Origin: Pyrenula massariospora
Lineage: Eukaryota > Ascomycota > Eurotiomycetes > Pyrenulales > Pyrenulaceae
Reading direction: 5' to 3'
Length of the DNA stretch: 64,000 nucleotides
NCBI GenBank assembly: GCA_021030905.1
Contig: JAGFMI010000012.1
Span: forward strand, 310,001 to 374,000
The notes under the pieces are model-generated. The model saw only the letters and a list, made by a program, of their open reading frames with translations, was not told the origin of the DNA and did no database searches. The position numbers and the translations under genes were made by a program. This document shows, piece by piece, positions 11,424 to 22,532 of this stretch (position 1 is the stretch's first letter; every line of letters starts with the position of its first letter).

Positions 11424-11923
11424 ATTGGAAGAGGCTTTGAATTGATAAAATTGCCTTGGCCTTCTAGAAGTGTTACAATGATCCAAGCGCTGTAATATTA
11501 GGCAAAGGGTAATTGGAGAATATATGCTTGCGACAGGGCTGCAAAATCCTGAGTAAGTTCGCAGCAAAGCAGAGGCAGCCACCGTGAACAATGAAAATAG
11601 AATTTTAACTTGTGAAGTAATGGGCGTGCGGTCAAAATGACTTATTATGGAGACAAATTCAGCCTCACCGCATTATTGCTTTACATAAAGTTACTGCAAA
11701 GAGACTGGGGTATCATTTTTAATAATCTGACAACATCATTTGTGGAAGCTTTGCTACTAGGTACGCAAGGCTTCACTGATTGAGCGACGCAGGCTTTCTT
11801 ATCACCACGTGACCTAAAATGATAAGAATATATGGACCAGAATTGCATAAATCTGAATAGTGGTCCAAAAAACCGTTCTTGTGCAAGTCGCATGCAACTG
11901 CATCTGGCCTATTTCTTGATGAC
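11424..11923. promoter_or_regulatory. Shared divergent promoter of TPT1 and DBP8
   Basis: About 500 bp lie between the start codons of two divergently transcribed RNA-processing genes, so their promoters must share this region. No specific element could be assigned with confidence. Confidence 0.5.
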
Positions 11924-13528
11924 ATGAGTGATCTTTTGTCATCTTCGAGCCTTTCTGACGTGAATGTCGAAGATGAAGACTTCCCCATATTCCGACCCTC
12001 GAAAAAGAGACGACTCTTAGGTGAACAGAGCTCCGAGGACGGCTCCGATGAACAAGTCTCGCAGAAAAGCGTCTCAAGAATGCATGAGCAGCCACCAGGG
12101 GAACACTCTGTCGAAAATGGCGCCATCGACGGGGCTAGCTCCAACGACATTATGTCAAGGATACGACGAAAACCTCCGAACTTGAAGCCAGCCTACGTAC
12201 CTCCCTCTACACCCATCCCTATGACGGACAGCACCTTCGAGTCATTACAAGTAGCCCCTTGGCTCATACATTCTTTGGCGTCCATGGAAATTAAAAGGCC
12301 GACGAATATTCAAAGATCATGCATACCAGAAGTGCTGAAAGGGAGGGACTGTATAGGAGGTAGCCGAACTGGCACAGGGAAGACAGTAGCATTTGCCGTG
12401 CCTATACTGCAAAAATGGGCAGAAGATCCATTTGGGATCTTCGCTGTGGTCTTGACCCCGACAAGAGAGCTAGCGCTCCAGATCTATGAACAATTCTCAG
12501 CCTTAGGGGCACCACAATCTCTCAAAACCGTTCTAATTACAGGAGGCAGCGAGATGAGACCGCAAGCTGTCGCTCTGGCTTCGCGACCGCACATTGTTGT
12601 TGCAACGCCTGGCCGGCTAGCGGATCACATTGAGCATTCTGGGAAGGACACTGTCAAGGGTTTGGTGCGCGCGAAGTACGTGGTATTTGATGAAGCAGAT
12701 CGCCTCTTAACGAGCGGCCCTGGAAGTATGCTCCCGGATGTGGAGGTGTGCCTTTCAACACTCGCACCTCCTGCGAAGAGACATACCCTTCTTTTCACAG
12801 CAACGGTGACTCCCGAAGTTCGCGCGCTCAAGGATCTTCCGAGGCCTGCTGATCGTCCGCCGATTTTCGTGACAGAAATCTCGGCGGGGTCTGACCTTCA
12901 GATACCGTCAAGCTTGTTTCAAACGTATATACAGGTGCCTTTCAACCACAAAGAAGGTTATCTGCATGTCTTACTTTCAACAGCCGGCAATTCATCGAGT
13001 TCGACAATCATCTTCTGCAACAGGACAAGGACTGCGGATCTATTGGAACGGATTTTTCTGCGTCTTGAACACTCTGTGACTTCCCTCCATTCCCGAATGC
13101 CACAATGGCAACGAAATCAAAATCTTTCACAATTCCGGGCTTCAAACTCTCGAATACTGATTGCAACCGACGTGGCTGCCCGTGGTCTTGATATTCCGGT
13201 AGTTAATATTGTCGTTAATTATGACCTACCAAGGAATCCGGATGACTACATTCACCGAGTTGGTCGAACTGCCAGAGCAGGAAGAAAGGGGATGTCTATT
13301 ACGCTCGTTGGGCCAAAAGACGTTGATCTCTTACATGCAGTCGAGAGGCGAGTGAACGGAGAGATGGTTCAATGGACCGAAGAAGGTGTCAATATTGAGA
13401 CAAGATTGCTGAGAGGCAGGACAATAAAGGACGTTTTGGAAGCGAAAATTGAAGCTTTTCGCGAGGTCGAACAGAATCGAGACGTCAGAGGCAAGAGGAA
13501 GAAAGATCTCCGTCGGCCACAATCATGA
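11924..13528 (+). CDS. DBP8: DEAD-box ATP-dependent RNA helicase Dbp8
   Basis: Single exon, 534 aa, from the first ATG in frame (MSDLLSSSS). Helicase motifs appear in order: Q-motif region ([21 protein letters not shown]), motif [10 protein letters not shown], Ia PTRELALQ, Ib TPGRL, II DEAD ([10 protein letters not shown]), III TAT (LLFTATV), [28 protein letters not shown] and [13 protein letters not shown]. Dbp8 is a nucleolar helicase of the small-subunit processome needed for 18S rRNA maturation. The SRTGTGKT loop and overall length favour Dbp8 over other DEAD proteins. The N-terminal ~100 residues are acidic and low complexity, as in fungal Dbp8. Divergent from TPT1. Confidence 0.88.
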   Translation: MSDLLSSSSLSDVNVEDEDFPIFRPSKKRRLLGEQSSEDGSDEQVSQKSVSRMHEQPPGEHSVENGAIDGASSNDIMSRIRRKPPNLKPAYVPPSTPIPMTDSTFESLQVAPWLIHSLASMEIKRPTNIQRSCIPEVLKGRDCIGGSRTGTGKTVAFAVPILQKWAEDPFGIFAVVLTPTRELALQIYEQFSALGAPQSLKTVLITGGSEMRPQAVALASRPHIVVATPGRLADHIEHSGKDTVKGLVRAKYVVFDEADRLLTSGPGSMLPDVEVCLSTLAPPAKRHTLLFTATVTPEVRALKDLPRPADRPPIFVTEISAGSDLQIPSSLFQTYIQVPFNHKEGYLHVLLSTAGNSSSSTIIFCNRTRTADLLERIFLRLEHSVTSLHSRMPQWQRNQNLSQFRASNSRILIATDVAARGLDIPVVNIVVNYDLPRNPDDYIHRVGRTARAGRKGMSITLVGPKDVDLLHAVERRVNGEMVQWTEEGVNIETRLLRGRTIKDVLEAKIEAFREVEQNRDVRGKRKKDLRRPQS

Positions 13529-14516
13529 GAAGCTAGTCCTTTCGAGAGAGCTCTGTAAGATCGCCGCCACTGCTCGCCCCTGTTTTCATTAATAACAAAG
13601 CAATACGATTAGTACTTTGTCGCTTGACTTGAGTGCACTCAGGGCGACATCAGCATTTTGAATTTCGTTTTTTACCTTTAGACCCTTTTCCAGCGTCTCA
13701 ATAATCAAGCAGCCGAACAGATATAGTGTCCCTGATAGGTAAGATCTTGTACAGATATTTTTGCGACGGTCTCATGCGTTGCGTCGCTTCATTAGACCCC
13801 GTTTCCATGAAGATTTACGCAGTTGAATTATTCGCCTAGATATGGGTTCTGAAGCTTGAATATCACTATTGCTCAGCACAGTCGTCGTGGACAATGAATT
13901 TCGTCTCATTGAACAGAGTTAAATGCATTTACCAAGGCAGCAGATGTGCTGGTTAATACGTGATGGTAGCCGGGAGGCTGAATACTTGGTTGATCTTCTA
14001 CGATGGCTGACTGCACCACGTACCAAAACAGCCTGAAATCTTGGGCTAAATGATATCGTTATGGCGCGTGTTTGAAATATGATGCGGTAAGCTTGTCTAT
14101 TTTTACTGTGCGGATTCGGAGTTTTGCAACTATATGCGGAAGGAAGCTAGCTAACCAGTTTTGGCGCCACTTGCCGAGAATGAACGATGACGGTCCCACA
14201 ATCTGTACCTACTGTGACCATAGCGCTGATCTTGTCCTTTGGAATTAGCTGGATTAGTCATTTGTTAGTTCAACCTCGCGCGCGTCACGCTTCCTTCGCG
14301 TTATAAGCTTTGCGAAGGTTTCCGGTTTCTAAGAGTCGGAAACATAACTATGTGAATGTCTCCGATGTGGCCCTTGGGCTAGCACAGGTCATACAGGCAC
14401 GCGCCTTGCATAGTGAATCTATTAGTAGGCTCCAGCTGTCGCGGTGCGAGACTTCAAGATGCTTTTGCGACAGTGCTCTCACTTAAAGGTGGAATCTACG
14501 TTGTTTTCTTCTGACT
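13529..14516. other. Intergenic region
   Basis: About 1 kb without a supported gene; no domain is seen in any frame. The last part should contain the promoter of the P450 gene. Confidence 0.5.
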
Positions 14517-16150
14517 ATGGCTCTCTTGAGTCTCCCTAATGCACTCTTCGCGTTCGTATGTTTTTTCATTTACCTCACTGCACTTGCTGTATATCGACTT
14601 TACGTTCATCCTCTAGCGAGGTTTCCAGGGCCGCGGCTGGCAGCTCTAACAACCTGGTACGAGTTCTATTATGATGTTTATCTCAAAGGAAAATACATCT
14701 GGAAGCTTGAAGAGCTCCACGAGCAATATGGTAAGTCTCCTTTTCATTTCACAGGCGCCATAAATAATAGTGGAGATACTGATTGTTCATATACATGCAG
14801 GTCCAATTGTCCGCATTAACCCTTTTGAGCTCCATGTCTCCGATCCAGATTTCTATGAAGAAATCTATGCCCCTGCCCATCGTAAGCGAGACCGATCGAA
14901 ATGGTTCATGCACCAGAACAAAGATCTTCATTCGATGTTTGAGACTTTATCACACGACCTTCACCGAAGACGACGCAACGCTGCTAATCCTTTCTTTTCT
15001 AAACGTTCCATCTCGGCGTTAGAGCCTTCTCTAAGGGAGAAGACGGACCTTCTCATTCGGCGTCTTGAGGTTGAAGCTAAGGATGGCAATGTCGTCGATA
15101 TGCAAGCTGCCTACTCGGCCCTAACAATGGACGTCATTAGCCAATACTGTTTCGGTGAAGCTATGGGTAGCCTGAAGAAGCTTGATTATGACAGGAAATG
15201 GCTAGACTTTTTCCACACCGGCGTGCAGTTCCATCCTTTCGCAAGACAGTTCCCACCGCTGTTCGAGCTTTTGAAGGCACTGCCACTTGCTTTCGCTGCA
15301 AGGATTACACCCATGCTCCGGGTCTTCGCCGAGTATAACGAAATTATCAAGGCTAGGATTAGGATGGTTTTGGAATCAGACTCGGCAACGGAGAAGATCA
15401 AACAGCGAACCATTTTTCACGAACTCAAAGATAGCGACTTGCCCGATACCGAGAAGACTGTGGAAAGGTTTGCAGGAGAAGCCGCGATTTTTCTTGGTGC
15501 TGGCACCGAGACTACGGCGAGAACGCTAGCAAATACCTCTTTCTGGGTGACAACCAATCCCAAAATTCTCCACAGGCTAAGAGCGGAGCTAGACTCCGTG
15601 AAGCTGACCAACGCGACGGTCCTACAGCTTGAGCAGTTACCGTATCTTGTAAGCAATGAATCTTTCCTCCACTGACTGGTTCACAATTAACAACTGCTCG
15701 CAGTCCGCCATAATCCAAGAGGGTCTCCGGCTTTCCCTTCCAGTCCCTGACCGCCTCTCACGTGTCCTTGTCTCCGAATCCCTTGCCCACCGCTCCTCTC
15801 CACACCTCATCCCCGTCGGAACACATATCTCCCAGTCTACCTTCTTCGTCTCTATGAACTCAACCATCTTTCCCGATCCGCACGTCTTCGACCCCGAACG
15901 TTGGCTTAGCAAGTCGCTTGATCGATACCAAGTCGCATTTTCAAAGGGTGCCGGAAGTTGTGTTGGGATCAATCTAGCATATGCGGAGATGTACCTTGCG
16001 CTCGCGAATGTTTTTGGGAGATTCGATCTAGAGAATGTGGACACCACGGAGGAGGACGTGAGGCCGATACATAATTTGTTTTTGGGCCTGCCGAAGCTCG
16101 ATTCCCAAGGGTTCAGAGTTAGATTTAAGGTAAGGGAGACGAAAGCGTGA
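14517..16150 (+). CDS. Cytochrome P450 monooxygenase (trichodiene-oxygenase-like)
   Basis: Exons 14517-14730, 14801-15648 and 15704-16150 give 502 aa; introns are 70 and 55 nt with GTAAGT and GTAAGC donors. An N-terminal membrane anchor (about residues 8-28) is followed by the hinge RFPGPRLAALT. The I-helix oxygen-binding motif is GAGTETTART, the K-helix ExxR is EGLR, PERW-type is DPERW, and the haem loop is FSKGAGSCVG with the Cys thiolate ligand. The haem loop has Ala-Gly-Ser where many P450s have an Arg, as in fungal trichodiene oxygenase (CYP58/CYP65-like) relatives. It is an ER-bound monooxygenase; the substrate is unknown. No other biosynthetic gene is adjacent, so it may act alone or be a stray. 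Confidence 0.9.
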
Positions 16151-16751
16151 AGGTGTCGATGTAAGATTTATCAAATCTAATAATATAGTGGTGAAGTGCT
16201 CAAGAATGCTTGTTTGTTTAACTCCGATTTCGCTATGCCCAATGGTTTCGGAGGTATTGGAAAGAGCACCTCTCGCAAGTACTCGTTTCTCAGTCAGCTT
16301 TCTCCCAAAACAATTCTATTTGCAATCGCAGCCTCTTGTGTGTCTGTATAGTCTCATCAATTTCCAGCACTGCTCCCCACAAAATATTGCTTACGAATGG
16401 AAGCCCAGACAATTGCATTGTCCACCTCAGGCTATTGTTCCTTGATCTAGCATGTCTTGTGTCTTTGATCCGTTCCCTTCTAAAACCCCGATCCTTTGTC
16501 CTCACAAACTCCGATCCTTCCATCTCCTTCAATCCCATTCTCCAATCCACCAAATATCTCTTTGTCCCAACAATCCACAATGCCCTCCTCCACCACGTCC
16601 CATTCCCTTCATCACCCTAGCTTACCATAATCCTCAACCTCAACTATAAATCTCCCCTCCAATCTCCCTCCCACCCCTTTACCCAACTCAAACCACAACA
16701 TCACAACCCCAAAACACACCAAATCACCAACTCAGAAACTTTCGTCACAAA
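16151..16751. other. Intergenic region
   Basis: No gene supported. The stretch before 16752 is C/A-rich on the plus strand, typical of a fungal promoter and 5' UTR. Confidence 0.45.
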
Positions 16752-16961
16752 ATGTGCCGAGAAATCCAAACCCACTACCGCTCCTGCAACCACACCTACA
16801 GCTACGTGGCGCCGCCCAACTGCGACTACTACTGGACCTGCGGCAGCGTGGTGTGCCCGCGCACCCGGGTCTACCGCGAGCGCGTGGCCGGCTACTGCGA
16901 CCGCTGCGATGCGCGCGTTGAGCCGGCTTGGAGTCGGCATTCGAGACATTCGCGGAGGTAG
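16752..16961 (+). CDS. Small cysteine-rich protein, 69 aa
   Basis: Single exon. Seven cysteines (positions 2, 12, 24, 30, 35, 49, 52) with several His and Tyr; the last two form a CDRC knuckle (YCDRCDARVEP). The opening MCREIQTHYRSCNHTY resembles a widespread set of small fungal proteins that begin MCRxIxTHYxxC; no function is known for them. There is no signal peptide, so a secreted effector is unlikely; metal binding is possible. Codon use is strongly C-ending, in contrast to the flanks, which supports real coding. Confidence 0.6.
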   Translation: MCREIQTHYRSCNHTYSYVAPPNCDYYWTCGSVVCPRTRVYRERVAGYCDRCDARVEPAWSRHSRHSRR

Positions 16962-17358
16962 GTGGGAGAAGAGAGGAGGTAAGTGTGGAAGTGTGTGGGT
17001 ATGGGGGAGGGGGAGAATCTGCTGGACAGGTTTTGATGTGGGGAGGTGAATGTGGTAGGGAACAACAATTTTGTTTCTCATTGACTTTCGTGCATTGAAC
17101 TTTTTCGTATTGAGTTGCATTCATGATTTATACATTTTATACTTATCACCTATTCTAGCAGAAGGTCCTAGAGATTACAAATAGAATTTCCAAACCTTGC
17201 TAGAAAAGTTCACAAAGGCTGCACGCAAAATCTAATCCCGATGATTCTCAATGCACATTTTGAAGTAGACCATCTGACCAGTAACTGCGGCTCATGTTTT
17301 CGATCTCGCGCCCACTTCCGAAAGCCTGAACCCTGTTCCTTCTCAACCATGTGCAAGC
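16962..17358. other. Intergenic region
   Basis: No gene seen between the small Cys-rich gene and the 3' end of the DUF1295 gene. Probably the 3' UTRs of two converging genes. Confidence 0.45.
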
Positions 17359-18449
17359 TCACTTCCCCTTCTTCGACTCCGCACCCTTAGCCTCTTCCCC
17401 AAATGTCCCAAGTCTCTTCGGAATGAACTTTCCCACCAACTTCTGATACTCCGCATACTGATCATACTTCTGGCTCGTAATCAACTCCGTCAACCACGTG
17501 CTCGCCTGGAACAGTAGGAGATACGCCAACGCGCCAATGCCCGTCCAGTTCATTAGTGAATCAGTCTCCCAGCACGCCCACTGGTACAGTGACACCCAAA
17601 AAGCTTGCTCCGCAAGGAAGTTGGGATGTCTTGACCACGCCCACAGCCCAGAGACGTTGAAGCCCCGCTCCAGGTCATCTTGGTCGTATTTGCTCCCCGC
17701 CGGGATCTTGGCCGTGCGGCGGTATTCGTATTTTGCAGTCTGGTAGTTCCACTGTTGCTGGTCTGCGAAGAAGGCGAGAAGTATACATCCGACCATGACT
17801 CTTGAGAATATCAGGTCTCCCGTAGACCACTGTGGGGAGACGAGGGTGGTGAGCAGGAGGAGGTACGTCGGTGTGGTGACAATAAATAGAAGGAGTGGTT
17901 GGGCGGTGGAGATGAAGATGACGTTGAATATGAAGAAGAGCGGCGCAGAGACGTATTTCCGGATGATTTCCCAGCGGTAGTCCTCGCTGCCGATGCTGTA
18001 GCCGCCACGGCGGTAGTAGTTGAACGTTAGGCGCATCTGTATGGAATATCAGGGTTATGGTTGCCGAGCGAAGATTCAGAGCTACCTACACTCCAGAGTA
18101 TACTAGCAGCGAGCAGAGTGTCTATTCTCTGCGTTTCGAGGCCTTTGAGGTGGGCCCAGGTGACGAAATGCGCATTGTTGATGGTGGGGAGGATGCTCCA
18201 GATCCGATCGACCTGAGAATAATTTCTGTTGATTTCGGAGATAATAAGGAAGATCGGGGCTAGGAAGAGGGCGAAGGCGAGGGCTGTAATGAGGGGATTC
18301 GTGTCAAGATAGATCTGTTTGAGAGCAGCGGTGTCGCTTATTGATTCGTAGATGTTGAAAGGCAAGGCGCGAAGCTGCGGGATAAATGGACCGACGGTCT
18401 TGCTGAAGTCAGTGCAGTCTGCCAGTGTCTTCACGGCTGGAAGTGCCAT
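17359..18449 (-). CDS. DUF1295 (steroid 5-alpha-reductase-like) membrane protein
   Basis: Minus-strand exons 18090-18449 and 17359-18036 give 345 aa; the 53-nt intron (18037-18089) has donor GTAGGT and acceptor CAG. Several hydrophobic helices are followed by the family C-terminal block: ADQQQWNYQTAKYEYRR, GLWAWSRHPNFLAEQAFW and a final YAEYQKLVGKFIPK. The SRHPN motif and surrounding Trp/Tyr residues are the hallmark of DUF1295 and the isoprenylcysteine methyltransferase/steroid reductase superfamily. The likely site is the ER membrane; the substrate is unknown. The start is the first ATG ahead of the conserved region (MALPAVK). Confidence 0.88.
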
Positions 18450-18780
18450 AGCGACAGCAGCTGAGCGAGACTCTCTTGACACGGTACTTCGTGAAAACGC
18501 CTTTAGCTCAGTTTGTGCTGTTTGGACGTGAGTCCTACCAGTGGAAGATGACGTTCTTCACTGTTTGCTGGATCTCCAAATGGCTTAGCTTCATGCGGAG
18601 GATCTCGGATGATCGACAGGGGCGGAAAGGCTGAGTCCAAGCTGCCTCGCCAATGCTACCACTAACGGGGCGACGTCGACAGTGAGGCTGTTCAACGTTA
18701 TGTGATAAGCACAGCATGAAAGGTATTTAGGAATGGACACGCCTCGACACGCAGGATGAATGCATTCTAACAGAACTTCG
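18450..18780. other. Intergenic region
   Basis: No feature recognised; contains the promoter of the DUF1295 gene and the 3' flank of the next HET gene. Confidence 0.45.
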
Positions 18781-20646
18781 TCACAGGATAGTGACAGTCT
18801 CCACAGTGCCGTCTTGGTCATCCCAGCCAACATCCATGATACCATGGACATAAGTCTCGCCTACCAGTCGAAATGATCCATTGCTGGGTTGAAGACGAAG
18901 GAGGAATGGCACGTTAGAGCCTTGAAGCATGTACACTATGTCCCCAACCTCTGCTTCGCTTGGACCAATTCCCAGGTGCTTTCCGCTTGTCATCAACGGC
19001 CGCCTATGCGAAGCTATATCTTGCATTTGTTGATGGTATGTGCCCAAGCCGTGCTCAGTGAGCGCCTCAATACCTAGTGGTCGCTCATCCATTGTCATTA
19101 AGCACTGCCGTATTGTTTGGAGATTGGCCTCTGACAACCTTGGCTTGAAGGATCCTGCCCTGATCTCTTGATCCGCTACTGCAGACCGACACAGCGCGTC
19201 CAATCTTCGTGCTGAGTCTTCGTGGCTGGGGTAAACTAGACGAGATAGCCTGTCCAGATCTTGTAGCCACTGATTGCTTTCACCAGTTTCCCATTGGGCA
19301 CCGACAGCCAGAATGCGTCCGATCGTCTTTGCCGCTATGCTCATTGATGGCGGTTGAAGCTCTTCTGCGCTGAAATCTGGATGAGCCTCTCGCTGAGTAC
19401 TCCCAGCGGAGAAAACTGGCTGTAGGCAGCTGATGTGAGGTTGCGTGGATCTATCAAGTCCTCGCTGCTGCAGAGGCATAGAACTACTGACCTGAGACCA
19501 GTCCGGAACCCATGACGGCAATCCATGCCTGCCGGCATTAGACGTAGTACAGAGAGATAGAACCTCGGCAAATCCACTTTCCAGCAGCTTTCTGGCTACA
19601 GAAGTGTACACAATGCGCAAGTCTGAGCGATAATCTGCGCTTATACCAAGCTTTTCTGCATCACTAGACAACCCCAGCAGAGCAAATATTTTATCGCGTA
19701 AATCTGATGCATGGAATCGGCGATGGAAGCGTAGGAGGTGGATTAAAGGTAGCGGCTCGGCGACTCGACGGCTTTTTAGCAAGTTGATGGGATCTTGAGT
19801 TTCGATATTGGTGATTGAGGTTTGGACGAATGGCGCTCGAAATTGACGTGAGGCATCACTCGTTGTGACATACTGTCTGAAGTTTCGCAAAAGCCTCAGA
19901 GCATAATGCATGGCATTCTCCGTGATTACAACTCTACCGCACATGAAGCTAACACTTTGAGCGCGCACTAACTCTTGCACAACCCAGATTCGGTTCCAGT
20001 ATGGGCGCTTAAAGAATTTGGCGAGCGCATTGCAAAGTCCTGATGATACTGCAGAACCTGTCGCGAAGAGTTCTTCGGAAAGGTCTTCCAGAAAAACTTG
20101 CAGATCCTTATTAGGTAGAGATTTGTCCTTCGAGAGAGAGAGAAGATGGCGGAGCCTCAATTCTGGTGTCGTTCCTATCCCTAACTCGTAGGATCGAGTA
20201 CCGAATCGCACAATCCAGTCGACTGCAAGATCGCTATCCTCTTTAGCCGGTCCTAGCCAAGCAATGACTTCGTTTGCCCGCGAGTAGATTTGACCCATCT
20301 GCTGTACTTGCTCGCTTTTCTCAATTTCATCGTCTTGATCGATACAAAGTGCATCAATCCATAGAGTGCGAGTATCACTGGATAGCTGTAGATGACGCAA
20401 CGCTGCCTCAAGATTCGCAGTAACGCTGAATGGCTGACTATTGAGACTGATCCTACATGTCAACTCAAGGCCACCCCAGCTGTATGATAATGCTGTGAAG
20501 GTGGGTGCGTCATTGAGGGAGACGTGCGATACGGTGCAGGCAATTTCGTCATCTAGTCCAGTCAGTCGGTCGCCATATGGCAGGAGGTGTATTAATCTGA
20601 TTCTCTGTTTGTCTGGAGTTAGCGATCGATAGACAAAGAACGACAT
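18781..20646 (-). CDS. Heterokaryon incompatibility (HET) domain protein
   Basis: Single-exon minus-strand gene, 621 aa, start ATG at 20646. The HET domain lies near the N-terminus: FTALSYSWGG (about 50-60), RTLWIDALCIDQDD, VQQMGQIYSRANEVIAWLGP. This is the common 'HET plus long C-terminal region' architecture. The C-terminal half carries blocks often seen in these proteins, such as DLRDKIFALLGLSSDA and GDIVYMLQGSNVPFLLR. Non-self recognition and cell death are known for characterised members; the role here is inferred. It is divergent from folylpolyglutamate synthase, with only ~200 bp between starts. Confidence 0.9.
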   Translation of the reverse strand: MSFFVYRSLTPDKQRIRLIHLLPYGDRLTGLDDEIACTVSHVSLNDAPTFTALSYSWGGLELTCRISLNSQPFSVTANLEAALRHLQLSSDTRTLWIDALCIDQDDEIEKSEQVQQMGQIYSRANEVIAWLGPAKEDSDLAVDWIVRFGTRSYELGIGTTPELRLRHLLSLSKDKSLPNKDLQVFLEDLSEELFATGSAVSSGLCNALAKFFKRPYWNRIWVVQELVRAQSVSFMCGRVVITENAMHYALRLLRNFRQYVTTSDASRQFRAPFVQTSITNIETQDPINLLKSRRVAEPLPLIHLLRFHRRFHASDLRDKIFALLGLSSDAEKLGISADYRSDLRIVYTSVARKLLESGFAEVLSLCTTSNAGRHGLPSWVPDWSQVSSSMPLQQRGLDRSTQPHISCLQPVFSAGSTQREAHPDFSAEELQPPSMSIAAKTIGRILAVGAQWETGESNQWLQDLDRLSRLVYPSHEDSARRLDALCRSAVADQEIRAGSFKPRLSEANLQTIRQCLMTMDERPLGIEALTEHGLGTYHQQMQDIASHRRPLMTSGKHLGIGPSEAEVGDIVYMLQGSNVPFLLRLQPSNGSFRLVGETYVHGIMDVGWDDQDGTVETVTIL

Positions 20647-20846
20647 AACATCTTAAGAGCATAAAGCAGTGGATCAAATACCTAGAAGTGATGCGACTCG
20701 CATCTAAATACCTTATGTTGTGACCGCCATCTGTGGCGTGGCAGGCAAGCTGTCTGTGTAACCAAAGGGCGATCGACGTGAAAAAAAAAAAAATTCCCAC
20801 TCGCTTACGCACTGCCAGACTTGGAGCGAAATTATGTCACACGTTG

Positions 20847-22532
20847 ATGGATGCAGCGATGAGCAAAACAATCCCCCCAGGCAATTTGAGAAGGGGCTTC
20901 AAGGTGAGTATTTCTCTACAAGCGCATGCATGTTCTCCGACCGTTAACGACCGCATAGAATGCAATAGAGATCCTCAACCAGAGACGACGGCCGGCTCGA
21001 CCAACCGCGAAATCCACAATGACTGAAACTGGATTAAATCATATGCCATGTATAAAAGGTCAATCAGACATGCGCGGTACACCTAGTATCGTTGGAATGA
21101 AGCAGTGGCTACGACAACTTGGGCATTCTGTGGGTTTCCTTACCATGGCGGACACAAACGGCTAAGTTTATAGGCAAACGACATTGACAGACTTAACGTC
21201 ATCCATGTAGCCGGTACCAAAGGCAAAGGCAGCACTTGTGCCTTCATAGATGCCTTTCTGCAATGCCATTCCGAACGATCTGGATATCCACGAAAGAGAG
21301 GACTGTATACGTCCCCTCATTTGTTATCGCCAGAAGAGCGGATTCGGATCAACATGAAGCCTTTAGACAGAGCTATGTTCGCAAAATATTTCTTCGAGGT
21401 GTTTGATACTCTGTCCGAGCGGGACGAAGACTCCGTCGAAGCTCAGCCACGCTTTCTCCAGCTATTCTTTCTTCTTGCGATCCATACCTTTCTTCGTGAA
21501 GGCGTAGACGCCGCGATAATTGAGACTCACCATGGTGGTGAATACGATGCAACAAACATAATTGAGCAGCCTGTGGTGACAGCAATCACGTCTTTGGGAC
21601 TAGATCACGTCAGCCAGCTCGGTCCATCCCTTGAGAATATCGCATGGCATAAAGCAGGCATTTTCAAATCTAGCGCTGTTGCGTTCTCAACGGTCGCGGA
21701 AGCACATGTCGCAAAGGCCTTAGAGGATCGGGCCGCGGCAAAAGGAGTAGACCTGGCCTTCGTTGATTTAGATCCTTCCCTTCCCCAGGAAGAGATCAAA
21801 CTTCAACCGGACGTTCAGCGACTCAATTGCTCCCTGGCTTTGGCTGTTGTACGCTCTTTCATTAGCCGGAAAGATATAACCAACCGCGTCCTTCACCCGG
21901 ATGATGTTCTTGAAGGCATTCGTCGCTTTGCTTGGCCAGGACGATTCCAAGTCCTCGCCGAGTACAATGATACGTGGTATTTGGATGGCGCACATAATGA
22001 GATGAGCGCAGCGATAGCGGCAAAGTGGTTTATGGATACTTCATCAGCTCAAAGGTCGACCGTTCCAGTCAGACCAAAGTAGATTTGCTAATTAGCAAGG
22101 TAGGCGACATTCTGAACCACGAATTCTGATTTTCGGACAAGTGAGCGAGCAAAGGGATCCCACGGCTGTTTTACGGAGCCTAGCAGCATCTTTCCAGCCT
22201 GAGGACATACAGACCGCCATCTTCACTCTGTATAATCCTATCCAGGATTTTGAGGCTTCAAGCGGTTTGTGGCACTCAACACTAGTCTTATCGTATGCTG
22301 ACTGTTGCTAGATTGGACTTTTCATTCAAGCAATAGACAATCCCTGCAGGAGTTTTCAAATGTTTGGTTTGCGACGCATCCAAACACAGAAATTCTTTTT
22401 GCGGTAAATGTACCCCAAGCTCTTGTATTCGCGAAGGAGCGGGCGAGTAGTAATAGCGGTGTCCACACTTTTATCACTGGTAGCCAGCATTTGGTTGGTG
22501 CAGCTCTCTTTTCTCTCGGCTATCGAGGCTAG
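20847..22532 (+). CDS. Folylpolyglutamate synthase
   Basis: Five exons: 20847-20903, 20959-21129, 21174-22054, 22104-22264 and 22312-22532 (496 aa). The enzyme adds glutamates to tetrahydrofolate, retaining folates in cytosol and mitochondria. Key motifs are the Mur-ligase P-loop HVAGTKGKGST (about 87-97), GLYTSPHL, the THHGGEYDATN catalytic loop, LGLDHVSQLG, NIAWHKAGIFK, WPGRFQ, and YLDGAHN ahead of the C-terminal domain (RILIFGQVSEQRDP). The first exon is short; I chose ATG 20847 because the splice restores the family opening FKNAIEILNQRRRPARP. The third intron (22055-22103, donor GTCGAC) is the least certain; other short splices there break the frame. The gene is interrupted but I see no sign of decay. 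Confidence 0.88.
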
